DNA of 64,000 bases from Xiphydria camelus. Taxonomy: Eukaryota > Arthropoda > Insecta > Hymenoptera > Xiphydriidae. Shown here one piece after another: positions 43,578 through 54,955 of the stretch. The DNA lies in contig OY783195.1 of assembly GCA_963678675.1 (NCBI GenBank), positions 8,070,001 to 8,134,000 of the forward strand, written 5' to 3'. The notes beneath the pieces are model-generated. The model made no database searches. It was not told the DNA's origin and was given only the letters and a program-made list of their open reading frames with translations. The translations under genes were made by a program, and so were the position numbers. Position 1 is the first letter of the stretch; each line of letters opens with the position of its first letter.

Positions 43578-45528
43578 GTCCGGGAGCCAGCAACGTTTTT
43601 CTTACGTCATAAAGAACAGGGCTAGAATTTTTATGATGAGCTCCTTGTAACGTGTGAACAAAGGAATGACTGGTCTGGCAGCGCTCCGAGGGTGGTTTTG
43701 GCAACAATATAATTTTTAAAATTAAAAAAAAAAATGGAAGTTACGTCATGTATAACAGGGCTCAAATTTTTATGAGGGCTTCGTTACAATGCATAAAGAC
43801 GAGATAGTAAAGTCTGGCACTCTTCCGAGGGTGGAAAGTGGGTGCCAGAAGGGGTTGAAGTAGCTCCACATAAAGTCGTCTCACTCGCACTCAAGTGCGC
43901 GCATAAGACTATCTCACTCCCACTCAAGTGCGCGCACAATCTATCTCACTCGCACTCAAGTGCGCGCAGGAGACTATCTCACTCGCAGTCAGGGGCAAGG
44001 TTTTTCTGACCTGGCAGGGCGTTTCCACTAGAATTTCGGTCTGGCATCGATAATTTCACTTTTATGGAGTAAGAGCTACTCCAGACTGCCCCGTTTACAC
44101 TAAAATAATCAGTCTTAGTTTTTGACATATTATTCGAAATACCTGCCAAAAGTGAAATTATTAATACCAAACCGAAATTTCGGTGGAAGCACCCTGCCAG
44201 AGCAGAAAAACTTTACCCCTGAGTGAGAATGAAATAGTCTTATGCACGCGCGTGAGAAGACAGTCTTATACGAACCGCGAAATGCAAAATAAAAAATCGA
44301 AATAATGTCTTTGCGGATTAAAAATCATTGCTAGAGGAATTGCTATTATTGAGAATAATATTTTTTGTCCAGATTTTAATTTGAGAAATTTAGAATTTAA
44401 TTGTCGAAATGAATTTTGTGCGTGTGTGTTGGGTTCTTTTCTATTTGCGGAAACCTCGGGTAGACGATGGGATACACGTTCACATATATACTATTCTGAA
44501 TACTGATTCTCTTACCGATCAGTATCTAACGGTCTAAGTGTCTCGCTAATGTAGAGTTAATCTCGCCATCGGTCATAATGGCGAGGCGATTTGGTGCGGT
44601 AAATTAAGACTGATATCGAGCTCGTAGCCTCGTACCTTTCTGGGAGAGGTTAATTAACGGACGTTTCGCAGCCGTCTTTAAATAACAATATCTTATCGCT
44701 AATCGGAAAAAAATATATCGAGTTCCCCAAAACGCCGGAGAACCGGTACAGCGCCACTCGGGTGGACGCATCGAATTGTCGGTGCCGTAGCGGCGCCGCT
44801 CGAGTGCAAAGAGTTTTAACCATATTCGCATTCGTATAAGACTGTCTTCTCACGCGCGTGCATAAGACTATTTCATTCTCACTCAGGGGTAAAGTTTTTC
44901 TGCTCTGGCAGGGTGCTTCCACCGAAATTTCGGTTTGGTATTAATAATTTCACTTTTGGCAGGTATTTCGAATAATATGTCAAAAACTAAGACTGATTAT
45001 TTTAGTGTAAACGGGGCAGTCTGGAGTAGCTCTTACTCCATAAAAGTGAAATTATCGATGCCAGACCGAAATTCTAGTGGAAACGCCCTGCCAGGTCAGA
45101 AAAACCTTGCCCCTGACTGCGAGTGAGATAGTCTCCTGCGCGCACTTGAGTGCGAGTGAGATAGATTGTGCGCGCACTTGAGTGGGAGTGAGATAGTCTT
45201 ATGCGCGCACTTGAGTGCGAGTGAGACGACTTTATGTGGAGCTACTTCAACCCCTTCTGGCACCCACTTTCCACCCTCGGAAGAGTGCCAGACTTTACTA
45301 TCTCGTCTTTATGCATTGTAACGAAGCCCTCATAAAAATTTGAGCCCTGTTATACATGACGTAACTTCCATTTTTTTTTTTAATTTTAAAAATTATATTG
45401 TTGCCAAAACCACCCTCGGAGCGCTGCCAGACCAGTCATTCCTTTGTTCACACGTTACAAGGAGCTCATCATAAAAATTCTAGCCCTGTTCTCTATGACG
45501 TAACGAAAACCGTTGCTGGCTCCCGGAC
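43578..45528. mobile_element. 1.95-kb element with near-perfect inverted arms of about 0.7 kb
   Basis: The ends GTCCGGGAGCCAGCAACG and its inverse are flanked by TA (43576-43577 and 45529-45530). Left arm 43578-44274 and right arm 44831-45528 are almost identical inverted copies. A 63-codon open frame at 43979-44170 (minus) is repeated without change at 44935-45126 (plus). Each arm carries three or four tandem 'ctcactcgcactcaagtgcgcgc' units and a nested foldback (44000-44216 and its mirror, 'ttttctg.cctggcaggg'). The 557-bp spacer has no recognised gene. A transcript through it would form a very long hairpin. Confidence 0.85.
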
Positions 45529-45622
45529 TATAAAGCAAATAAGTTTTATAAGAAATATTTTTTTCGAATATACGTTATTTTACAGATATTCATGTGTCTC
45601 AATTTAAATGTCTCACTCTGTA

Positions 45623-45805
45623 TAAGTGTACTGATATTCCAAGCGATTATGCGTTTGTAAAATTCGCCTACGCTGAAAGAAACGACCGGGAATGTTGGCA
45701 TCGTTCAGATACTGGAAATTATTGCGATAGACTGGCATCGTGTCGCGCCTCTTTGCGATGACTGCAAATCGTATTGTAATTTAATTGATATTATTTACTT
45801 GATAG
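45623..45805. other. No feature recognised
   Basis: Short flank after the transposon nest. Confidence 0.4.
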
Positions 45806-46130
45806 GGAGTGTGCATAAATTACGTAAGGGTTGTAGGGGAAGAGGAGGTGAAATGTTTTTTAAGAAGTCATTATGAGAATAGAAGGAGATTTCAAATCTT
45901 ATGTAAGATAGTAATACTCAATTTTTATACAATTTAAATGTCTATTTATTTTCTTATTTAATAAATCTTTGTAATTTTTCTATGGCTAGATCCTACGCGA
46001 AAATTAAATCTTACAGAAGAAAAAGTGAGAGAGGAGGGGGTTGTCAAGAATGTTATATTTCTTTGCATAGAAAGAGGGCGGGGAATAAAATGTTCGTCTA
46101 AAATATCTTACGTAATTTTTTTATGCTCTA
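45806..46130. mobile_element. TIR element 'GCATAAATTACGTAAG'
   Basis: The left end 'gtgtgcataaattacgtaag' and the right end 'cttacgtaattttttatgctc' are inverted complements; the interior is mixed with no gene. Target duplication was not resolved. Confidence 0.55.
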
Positions 46131-46319
46131 CTATTACTACTCGGTTGTTAATTAAATACGTATATCCTGAAGAATCCAACTTTAATTTCCAATATAGATA
46201 TATAAATATACCTATCTCTCTCTCTCTTAAGATATGAAAACCTGAAGAGCCACCAAAAATTTGGTTACGCATCATGATTCTGTAACTAAATAATAATAAA
46301 AGATTTTCGAATTCACACA

Positions 46320-46765
46320 TCATTCATCCCCGAAGGCACCGTAAGTTCTCGAAGAGCGAAACGAGCCCTGGAAGAGCGTTCCCGATGTCAACCGCGTCGA
46401 ACGACTACCCTCCAATTTTCAACGTCACTGCACCGTCGCAAGATTTCCGAACCAGCACTCCCGTGTACCTAATCGCGCGCGCGCGAGTCACGAGAGAGCG
46501 GCAAGCGCGAGAAACTTGAAAGAAATAATTTGTCAAACTCGTCGAGGAGACAGCGACAACGACGGCGGTGGTGACGCGGCGGGCAGGACCCGAGAGGCTC
46601 GCTTAATGAACCGTCAAAAATCCCTTTGCGAAACGTTCAAAGGATTTTATCCGGCCCGTTGCACCCGGACGGAGTCATGGGAGAGCCACGGCTCGTTTCA
46701 CGGTCGCGTGATTGACTCTGGAGATTTCGATTTTTTCCTACAATTTTCGAGTGTTTGGAAAAAAA
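46320..46765. other. CpG-rich DNA, no gene recognised
   Basis: Moderately GC-rich with an alternating CG tract near 46475-46485. Two symmetric motifs, 'ctttgcgaaacgttcaaagg' near 46622, fit TCF-like sites. A 113-residue frame across it has no domain and runs into the adjoining MITE. Possible regulatory DNA (inference). Confidence 0.25.
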
Positions 46766-46980
46766 TATATCGAAGCATTTACAAAATTGATGGTAAATTT
46801 TGGGACGAGGAGAATTTATTGTTACGACAGCTACAATTTGAATACAAATTATGGTAAAACTTGCACAAATTACAAGCGTTGCTGTAGTTTTTACTAAAAT
46901 TGTAGTTATCGTAACGATAAATTGGTCTTGTCCCGAAATTTATCATCAATTTTATAAATGCTACGATTCTTTTTTCCGTA
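46765..46980. mobile_element. Foldback MITE, about 80-bp arms
   Basis: 'gaagcatttacaaaattgat' / 'atcaattttataaatgctac', 'aaattttgggacgagg' / 'cttgtcccgaaattt' and 'ttgttacgacagctacaatt' / 'aattgtagttatcgtaacga' pair across a short centre. Near-identical open frames on opposite strands arise from this symmetry. Confidence 0.8.
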
Positions 46981-47099
46981 TGCTGTTCCAGGATCCTTTG
47001 CAAATTTTTGAAATTAATGGAGAAATCTTTTTCCTATAAATCAATAAGGCTTAATTGTGGTGAATAAAAGAGAATACCGATAAAATGATTATTATGTAT

Positions 47100-47580
47100 T
47101 ATAAAACGAGAAAATTTCACGGAGATTCAAAAACCTTTTAAATGTCAGCTGCCATATTGGATCCGCTTTTTAAAATTTTTTAATTCGGAGCTCGGATTCA
47201 GATATTGCGACCGCAAACAACGTGAGGTACCTACCAAGTTTCACAATGAAATTTTATTAGACTGTAATAAAACTAACTTCTAGGAGGGTTTCAAGGTTAT
47301 CGAATTCGACTGTGCAAGCGGAATTAAAAAATTTAATGTAGCGAACTATCACATCTACCATTTTCAATTTTGAATTCTTGATCACGAATTCGGGTTCAGT
47401 GACCCCTAAAACTGGCGAACAGAAAATTTCACGACGATTCGAAGACTTTTCAAATTGTCGCCGCGATATTAGATCCGCCATTATAAATTTTGAATTTCTT
47501 ACTTCGAATTTGGATTCAGCGATTTGAAAAACCCTGAGATGCCACATTTCGAAGACAATGACGAACCACCGACGACACTA
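47100..47580. repeat. Diverged tandem repeat 'ccattataaattttgaattt...gattcag'
   Basis: Three units of about 130-180 bp contain variants of 'gatccgccattttnaattttgaattc', 'aattcggattcag(t/c)ga' and 'ctgtcaaattttc'. A 96-codon minus-strand frame across it simply repeats 'EFVIKNSKLKMVDV'-like peptides. This is a type of repeat commonly seen in arthropod non-coding DNA. Confidence 0.65.
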
Positions 47581-48336
47581 AAAACTTCAAACATCGAAAA
47601 AAAAAAAAAAAAATTTGACGTATATAGGTACGTGAAAAATACCGCTACACGTAGGTATACATATTCGTATTTATTTTAACCTTTCAGAATTTTTTGAAAA
47701 TCTTCATAGGACATAAAAATGTTTTACTCTCTCTTCTTCGACAGTGTTATAACCAAACTATTTAATTCAAGTAACTATAGTTATATATAACGGCGTTCCC
47801 CCTCCCGTACCTAACCGCTAATTTAGTCAAGTCTACTATTTTTTTTCCGCGTAGAGGTACGATTTCCTCATCGCTATACATGTTTAATACACGACATGAA
47901 AATCAGCAAGTAACGCTCGCGTATAGAACCACGCGACTCCGATACGAACCGAAGAGCGATTCGCACCCGTGCGACTAAAAGCGAGAGCCATACCATTTCC
48001 GTATCGCGAAATCACCGAGCACGCGGCATTGCGTGCAGAGTAACCGCGCGACAAGTCGAATTCGATTCGCGCGTTTCGCTGCGTAACGACGTCCTGCGTT
48101 GTACGTTATATCAACACACATATGCACACGTATATCCGTATATATACCTAAGTTTAGGCATGCAGAAACGGCGGGTCGAGAAGCTGGCGATAATTTTAAG
48201 TGAAATTAATTGGCTGCTTATCTCCTGAATATTTTAGCATACGTATAATGCTGCCAAGGGGTGGCACGGTGTGACAGGCGAACTAAGAGAAAGGGGAGGG
48301 GGACCAGGTTCGACGTCTGGTCGCTGTACTCATATA
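47581..48336. other. No gene seen
   Basis: Mixed DNA, CpG-rich around 47900-48100; no exon or repeat pair recognised. Confidence 0.45.
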
Positions 48337-48931
48337 TAAGGCATTCCACACCACTTTATATAGCCACCCAAAAATTGGATGTATACCTATGTATCTCAAA
48401 AAATATCTAAAAAATCAAATTATACGAATGCAAAATTTCTGCCATGTTATAGATCAATTCTCCCACAAATCGCGGAGCAGTAATATTCTTTTATTATTAT
48501 TTTTAAAATGTTAGACCAAGCTCTATCGACGATAAAATTTTTTCTTAGTATTGGATAAGTAAAAAGAAAATTTCGTACAAAGTTACACCATGGAACACCC
48601 AGGTGTTTGAGAGATAATTATAGCGAATTTTCAATTTTCTCTATTATAAAAAGGCTGTAAGTATCTCTCAAGCGATTGAAAGTTGCATGATGTAAAACTG
48701 CATATTTTCTTTTTACTTATTGATTAGGAAGGAAAAAAGTTCACATCGAAAAAGTTAATACCTTGGCACTCAATTTCAAAAATAAAAATAAAAAGGTGCG
48801 ATTACTTCGTGATTTATGGGAGGATTGGTGTGTAATTTGGTAGAATTTTTGTACTCGTATAACTTGATTATTAGACATTTTTTGGGATACATTCATTTTT
48901 TTAGTAGTTGAAATTGCGTGGAATGCCCTAT
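48337..48931. mobile_element. TIR element 'AAGGCATTCCAC', arms about 200 bp
   Basis: The left arm 'aaggcattccacaccac' and the right arm (inverse 'agggcattccacgcaat') extend inward with 'ctcaaaaaatatctaaaaaa' / 'ttagacattttttgggat', 'aattatacgaatgcaaaatt' / 'aatttttgtactcgtataac' and 'caattctcccacaaatcgcg' / 'cgtgatttatgggaggattg'. TATATA lies on both flanks, consistent with a TA-type target. No coding frame. Confidence 0.8.
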
Positions 48932-48934
48932 ATA

Positions 48935-49714
48935 TACTCTCGCACCGCGAGGACACGCGCATAGCCGACGAAACCTCCGCTCGTCGACTGCATAAAAGAC
49001 GAACTCCGTACAACGGCCTTTATGATGCAAAGGAGGCTTGCATTAGCGCCTAACAATGCCTTCTCGCGCGATCCCCCGCTTCTTTTTCCAGTAACCGGTC
49101 TTGTTAAAGTAATAACACTAATTACACGACCGTTCGCGCGGGTTGCACCTCTCATCTTTTTGTGAATGGACTTATACCCTCCACCCCCCACTTCGCATCG
49201 TGTACGTATTACGTCACGGTAGGTGCACGCGCGTAACGCGCCCGTTCGCTCTGCCGAGTCTCCCGCGATGATCTACATAATTCATCGCGTTCCGACCGTG
49301 AAGTGTGTGGTACGACGATTCGAAGAATTCGGTGAGCGAAGCTTTGCTCCCGCGTGATTCTGGTTTGACGGGGGGGGGTTAATTTTTTTGTACTTGGGCG
49401 AAATCGATCCTGTTCGACGTATAATAGGAAACATAATGCGAAGAGTTATAACAGAAGTGCAGCGGTTGATTGGTTCTGGTGGTTAAAGGAGGTTAATCAG
49501 GACCGCCATCTGTTTATAGAGTTAATTACTTACATCAGTTTTTCTTGATATCGCAGATCTGGTAATCTGCGTTACCGCGCGACAAAAGGTCTATTTTGAT
49601 ATTCGGAGCCTCGTAGTGATGGTACAGGGGAAGTTTTCCCTTGGTATCAGTCACTTCGCTGGTTGATAATACTTATAGCGATGACGAGCCATCGAAGTAG
49701 CTATCCGGTATTAG
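48935..49714. other. No gene seen; CpG-rich to mixed
   Basis: Contains short open frames, a G run near 49371 and nothing recognisable. Confidence 0.4.
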
Positions 49715-50522
49715 CACGAAAAAAAATGCTGATGTTTTGGGTTTACAAAGTCAGTGTTGTAAATATGTAAATGCAACTCTTCTCTCTAAACTCTGTGTAC
49801 AATTAATTATCCAATATGTAAACTGTATACGACTGCTGTTAATTTAACATTACCCTGGTAAATTTTACATTTTTCTGCTATAAACTTAATATTGCCTTGT
49901 GCCTGTCACGTACACCCTTTGGTAAATTAATGAAATGAAATATTACTGTTTCATTATATACAGTTCTAATTTACATGAAATTAACTTTACCATTTATTTG
50001 TGGTTAGTATAATAATCTTTCACCTTAATTAACATTTCAATTATTTCTGGCGTAAAGTCGATAATTTATTGCAATTATCTTTCAGTTTATCATCATGAAA
50101 TCATATGAACAAAAATTGTTCATTTTATCAATTACTGTAACAAGGGTACCTATATAAGGTATTTAAAAGGATTCACTAATTTCGATAAAAGCTTTCATTG
50201 AAATTTATACACCCTTGTATTACTTAATAGAATTACAAAAATTTTTTTCAAATATGTTTTCATCGTGAAAAACTGGAAGAGAATTAGAAAAAAACTCATG
50301 GACTCTACGCCAGAAAGACCTAAAATATCATAATAATAAGGTGGAAAATGGTCATACCTATTAATAATAAATAGTAAAGTTAATTTCACGTAAATTAGGA
50401 CTGTATGAAACAGATATGTTTTGTTTCCATTAATTTGCACAGAGGTGTATCTAGTAATTAAGTGCAGATTGCGTTACAATTTGCGGCAGTTGGTATACTA
50501 TTTACATCAAATTTTTTCCGTG
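49715..50522. mobile_element. TIR element 'CACGGAAAAAA', long imperfect arms
   Basis: The ends CACGAAAAAAAATGCTGATG and (inverse of right) CACGGAAAAAATTTGATGT pair. Sub-terminal inverted blocks are 'acagttctaatttacatgaa' / 'ttcacgtaaattaggactgt' and 'ttaactttaccatttatt' / 'aataaatagtaaagttaa'. AT-rich interior, no gene. Confidence 0.7.
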
Positions 50523-51307
50523 GGGAGAATTTCTTGCATCTGTTCACCGGGAAGGGGGGGGGGAATTAAGGAAAAGTAACTACAGAGTTTCAAGTCGCAT
50601 CTGCAAACGAGCATGGTGGCCAACCCCTTTGTAAAATCGTAATCCCTGCGAAAAGGGAAACATCGCGAAAGCCCGGAAGAACGGTAAATCCAAGTTCACC
50701 GGCGGCACAGTACAGGGAGAAACGTCGTTCGGGCCGTTTCGCCGCCCCCGAAGAGGAGAGGGGAGTGTCCCGGAGCGCATCCCCCGCGCACCGTTGACCG
50801 ATGTCCTCGAGAACTGGAAACCCGCGGCGCGGTGCGCAAACAATTCGACTTAAATCCAATTAAGTTAACCCCGGTGGTTACAACAATAACACAAGCCCGA
50901 CAATGCCGCGGCGCGGGCTTAATACTCCGCGCGCCACGCCCCGCGCCCCGCGCCGGTCCTTTGTTTCGCGGTTCATTTGTCTCCTCGCTCGGCCCACTTC
51001 GGGCCTCCGACCTTACCCCGACGGCCGCGCGCTAGCCCCCGAGAGCCGGTCTTCGAAAAGACCATAAAACGATAAATTAAACTCCGAGTGGCGACCATAA
51101 AGGCATCATTCCCGGGTGCAACGCGCATTATCGTGATGATGCGCCCGATGTACCCGTCCTGCTCGTTACGGAAGAGAGATGCCGGTCAATCCTTTCTCCG
51201 TTCCGGGATCTCGAACGCGCCGACTGCGTGGCGAAAACGGCGAGAAGTTGGCCCTTCCTTTCCATTACTCTCTACGGCGATGGGGGGCCAACTTGCTGTG
51301 TCAACTT
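50523..51307. promoter_or_regulatory. GC-rich island, possible regulatory DNA
   Basis: GC-rich, non-repetitive 50560-51300, with 'cttaaatccaattaagttaa' near 50848 (a palindromic homeodomain-like site) followed by 'ccccggtggttacaacaata'. Open frames (67-89 residues, both strands) lack domains. Role inferred only. Confidence 0.25.
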
Positions 51308-51761
51308 CCCGTGTAGAAATTAGTTATAGATGATGGCCTTTGTTAAGAAGAGGCCCTTATAAGGATTAACTATGGCTTCCCTAATAAGGGCTTTCTTATT
51401 ATTGCCTTAGTAAGGCCCTGTCGGGACTTTCTAAGTTTTCCTTATTTTTAAACTATGAGCTATAGGAGTAAGGCCAACTTGTAAGGGCCTCTTCAGGGCT
51501 TGATAGGGATGTCTTGTTAAGAAATAAGCAGGCTTAGTTGATGAAAATTTAGCAGGGCCCTGTCGAGGCACTTCAAGGTATCCTTATTATTAAACTTAAA
51601 GCTGCATACAATTAAGACCTTGTCGAGGCATTTCAAACGAGGCCCGATTAATTGCCCTTAAAACCTCACACATTACATTTCCTCATCAGGGCCCGATTAT
51701 AAATAGGGCCAAGTAATCAGGCCCTTATTACAGCCCTAAGACAAGACAATTTTTACACGGG
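51308..51761. mobile_element. Element with CCCGTGTAGAAATT ends
   Basis: The left end CCCGTGTAGAAATTAG and the right end CAATTTTTACACGGG match the ends of 8776-9046. The interior is packed with 'agggcc(c/t)' and 'ttataagg' variants in both orientations. Non-autonomous, 454 bp. Confidence 0.75.
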
Positions 51762-51837
51762 TTGTCTCGGCTTCATCTACACAGAGAAATATTTAACGTG
51801 AGATACTTAAAAGTAGGGATATAGACTACCCGGTTGT

Positions 51838-52033
51838 AAGATCAAGTTCAAAATCGATTATCTCGAAATCGATTGCAGACATCGAAAAAAAGTTTAGATA
51901 AGAAATGTTCATCTGCACTTTTACTGTAAAAAAGGTTCTTTATATTTTTCATGTATCTTCATTGCGTTTCGAGATAATCGCGTTCAAAGTTAAACTGAAG
52001 CTGGGGCGTTTATCCTACTCTTACCCTGAATAA
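51838..52033 (+). repeat. Dispersed repeat, copy 2 of 2
   Basis: Counterpart of 2318-2537 (shared blocks given there). It follows directly after the CCCGTGTAG element. Confidence 0.6.
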
Positions 52034-52945
52034 TACGTTTCATCGTCAAATTGAAACGATAGAAACAGTTGAAACCGCGAGCTCCAAAAATCTCCGCAAC
52101 GTCAAACACTCCGCGTGTCTTGGCTCGAGCTTGCACCGCAATCGAGAAATACTAGGACTTTCCCTCGCGACACGAAGTGGTGCCTCTCCTTCGCCGCTGA
52201 TCGGCTCGACTCGCGCCTCACGCGATGACGAGCGTAACGCGATTTATCGAGCAGCTGGGCGGCCGTTCTCGCTTGTTCATTAGAGACACCCGGTACGCGA
52301 TGGGGCTTCTTTAATACGAGCTGGAATTTTCGAATCGCGTTTCAGAGCGGTTGAATACAATCCTTTCGGCATGATTGCCACGTAGCGAAGATCCACGGAT
52401 TTATCCCGCCCGTCGTGAAGACGACCATCCCCCTTCCCCGCGCCGCACGACGCACCACGCAACACCGCGCCGCAGTGATCGCCGGTAATACGGTCTCGCG
52501 GGTAATAACGCGACGATTTCGGCCATTTAATTTCGAACGATCATTTCCCATTGCGAGGGAGGAATCGGCGGCGAGAGGGTTTGGGGTGGCGGGTTCCTCC
52601 TCAAATGACAGTAATATCGTCGGCTTGTGGTTTTGTGCACCAGGGTCTGATTATAGCCCGCCGCCACCGCGTAAACAACGGTCTCCCGAGCGAAAGCGCC
52701 TTTCAATGGTTTCGACCCTCGCGCAGCCGGGGTCTCCGAGTACCCCGTTTAAATTATTATCCACCGCGGCCCTCTCCGATCTTTCCCCTCTCTTTTATTT
52801 ATCTCGCGCGGGATCCGGTGATGCGGAGAGTCTGTCGAGTTTCTTTCTCGGATCATGTGAGACTTCATGTCGGGGAGAGTTGCCAAAAGCGTACCGGTCA
52901 CCTAAATCATACCTACCTCATCGATGTTTTGGAAAATGAAGTGTA
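52034..52945. other. CpG-rich DNA, no confident gene
   Basis: A 174-residue plus-strand frame (52415-52939) and a 155-residue overlapping frame (52551-53018) cover it. Their composition is Arg/Ser/Pro-rich as expected from CpG content, with no domain, no splice-bounded structure, and the end of one frame runs into a transposon. Possibly regulatory. Confidence 0.35.
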
Positions 52946-53091
52946 CAGGGTGGCCCAGAAATATAGATATGCATGTTTACCACGGTGTAAAAGTAACACC
53001 AACTGTTATTTTATGTAATTCTTTTTCTTTTTCTATTTTTATAACTTTAATTATTGAATTACTTTATGTTTTAGATAAATAAATTATTATA

Positions 53092-54005
53092 TTAGGTGCG
53101 CAACTAAGTTCTTGCTGTTTTTTTGATGAAAATGCAACTTTATTGTGAAAAAATGGTTACAAATGAATCATTCAAAGTACTGCCCATCGCTAGCTACAAC
53201 TTTTTCCCAACTTTCTGGCAGAGCTCGAATACCTTGACGCGGTAGAAGTGTTCGTCTTTTGAGGCTATCCACGAATCAAGCCATTTTGTAATGTCTTCAT
53301 ATGAGCGGAACTGCTGATTAGCCAGACTATGTGCCATCGAACGGAACAAGTAATAATCAGACGGCGCAATATCTGGGGAATATGGCGGGTGGGGTAGGAC
53401 TTCCCATATGAGCGTTTCCAAGTAGGTTTTAACGGGTTTGGCAACGTGAGGCCGAGCGTTGTCATGCAGTAGAATCACTTTTTCGTGCCTCTGCTCGTAT
53501 TGTGACCGTTTTTCGCGCAGTGCTCGGCTCAATCGCATCAATTGAGTTCGATACCGTTCCCCAGTGATGGTTTCGTTCGGTCTCAATAGCTCATAATAAA
53601 TAACACCGACCTGGTCCCACCAAATACACAGCATAACCTTCACAGCGTGAATATTCGAAATCACCGCCTTTTTGAAGCGACGGAACCAATCTCGGCACGT
53701 TGTTTCGCTCAAAGCAGCATCTCCGTAAACTTTTTGGAGCTCTCGATGCGCTTCAGCCGCCGTTTTCTTCGAATAAAAGAAGAAAAGCAACACTTCCCGC
53801 AAATGACGATTATTTGGCACAAAATCAGACATTTTCACACAACCAAAAGTATATAATGCAAAAACAAAATCACTAATTTGTCATAGCGGTTTGTTTACCA
53901 TATGCCTAAGCTTGGTTCATGACGTTTTGGTTATGTCAAAATCGACCAGCTCTTACTGCTGGAGCCATCTATTGACAAACAGCGAGAACTTAGTTGCGCG
54001 CCTAA
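53092..54005 (-). mobile_element. Internally deleted mariner element
   Basis: The TIRs TTAGGTGCGCAACTAAGTTC (left) and TTAGGCGCGCAACTAAGTTC (right, inverted) are flanked by the TA duplication (53090-53091 and 54006-54007). It is 914 bp, against about 1.3 kb for complete mariners. The reading frame runs on the minus strand. Confidence 0.95.
53194..53838 (-). pseudogene. Mariner transposase, deleted and frameshifted
   Basis: DD34D transposase remnant of 214 codons from ATG at 53838 (full-length about 345). Kept: the N-terminal HTH start (LREVLLFFFYSKKTAAEAHR ... CRDWFRRFK), then directly the catalytic-domain second half (VMLCIWWDQ, LLRPNETITGERYR, LLHDNARPH with the second Asp, PPYSPDIAPSDYYLF with the third Asp). 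About 130 residues between FRRFK and the IHAVKVML segment are missing, including the second HTH, the linker and the first catalytic Asp. Near the C-terminus a one-base shift after HFYR replaces the usual 'ALPESWEKVV' ending. The protein cannot be catalytically active, but the TIRs are intact, so it could be moved by a partner. Confidence 0.95.
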
Positions 54006-54110
54006 TACATTTTTTAATAATGGTTGCCCCCTGTTCGAAATGATTTGCAATCATCGATTTTTATTGAGCCGGCACGTCGAATTCCAAAATCGCGAAACAA
54101 CTGAATTTAA

Positions 54111-54646
54111 GGTATTCCTAGCGCTTAGGAGCGTATTTTCAAGGTGTCACAGGCGGGCCCCTCAAAAATCAGTTATTTTACGTCATATAATTCACCCATA
54201 TTCCCAACAATACTGTGTCGCATAGATGCACACACATCACTGTCACCACGTGTATGATGCAACGTTGTGCCAATTCTATTTAACGTTATGTTTTATTGTC
54301 AAAAAACTACGTTTTGCTGTTTACGAACATCAATATTTTTGTTAAACAGTCGGTGGCCTTATATTTTTATAGATTCAAAAAATTCTATGCAGTTTTGTGA
54401 AGATTGGAAATAGCTATATTTAATGTGTATAATTTTTAAACATGTGGATGTCGGCATTAAAATGTCGAAGAGTGGATTCTTCCATAAGGTTACATGTTGA
54501 ATTTTCAAATTTAAAAATCAAAATTCTTTCTTAAATACCCGGTGACCGGACCTGATACTTTTCAAAAATAATCTTACAGTATTAATTTCCATTCTAAAAA
54601 AAAAATTAGCATTCTCTGAAATTTTTCATCTCGCGCTAGGAATACC
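54111..54646. mobile_element. TTAA-flanked element (piggyBac-like)
   Basis: The left end GGTATTCCTAGCGC and the right end GCGCTAGGAATACC are perfect inverted complements with TTAA outside each (54107-54110 and 54647-54650). 536 bp, no transposase. Nested in the CAGGGTGGCC element. Confidence 0.8.
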
Positions 54647-54955
54647 TTAAGTAGATCAACCATTTGAAAGACGATTTTAGAAAGTTGGTACAACTTCTGA
54701 TAGACCCAAATGCGGACGTAAAGTAACGGTATGCACTCTGAAGAATATCAAACTAATTCGAGCGGCGATCTCGTACGCCAAGCGACTTCGCGCTTGAATA
54801 AAAGCTAAACGCAGACTTTTTGAAAACTGCTAAAAATCTTGTATTCACGTACCTCTGAATAAATTATTATGATAAGTTTACATTGATTTATTGACAGGTT
54901 CTGTTTTTATGGCTAAGTATTTGCGTTTCCATATTTCTAGGTCACCCTGTATATA

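Larger units (their letters stand above)
40661..45622. mobile_element. Outer TIR element hosting a transposon nest
   Basis: The left arm (40661-40760, TACAGGGTGTGGCATTTAAA then 'catgaatatctgtaaaa') and the right arm (inverse of 45531-45622) match closely over about 90 bases. TA lies outside both ends (40659-40660 and 45623-45624). Between them lie about 260 bases of its own DNA, the Harbinger composite 41024-43443, a Harbinger MITE 43447-43572 and the inverted-repeat element 43578-45528. The original element was probably under 0.6 kb and non-autonomous. Confidence 0.7.
52946..54949. mobile_element. TIR element CAGGGTGGCC with two nested transposons
   Basis: The left end CAGGGTGGCCCAGAAATATA and the right end (inverse CAGGGTGACCTAGAAATATG) have TA outside (52944-52945 and 54950-54951). 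Without the mariner (914 bp) and the TTAA element (536 bp) it would be about 0.55 kb and non-autonomous. Confidence 0.8.

Noticed and set aside
43979..45126. Two identical 63-residue proteins as genes
   Set aside because: They arise because the arms of the inverted repeat are mirror copies; no protein similarity is recognised.
46516..46857. 113-residue open frame as a gene
   Set aside because: Its second half is one arm of a foldback MITE and its first half has no recognisable domain.
52415..53018. 174- and 155-residue open frames as genes
   Set aside because: Both lie in CpG-rich DNA, overlap in different frames, show only Arg/Ser/Pro bias and no domain, and the second runs into a transposon end.
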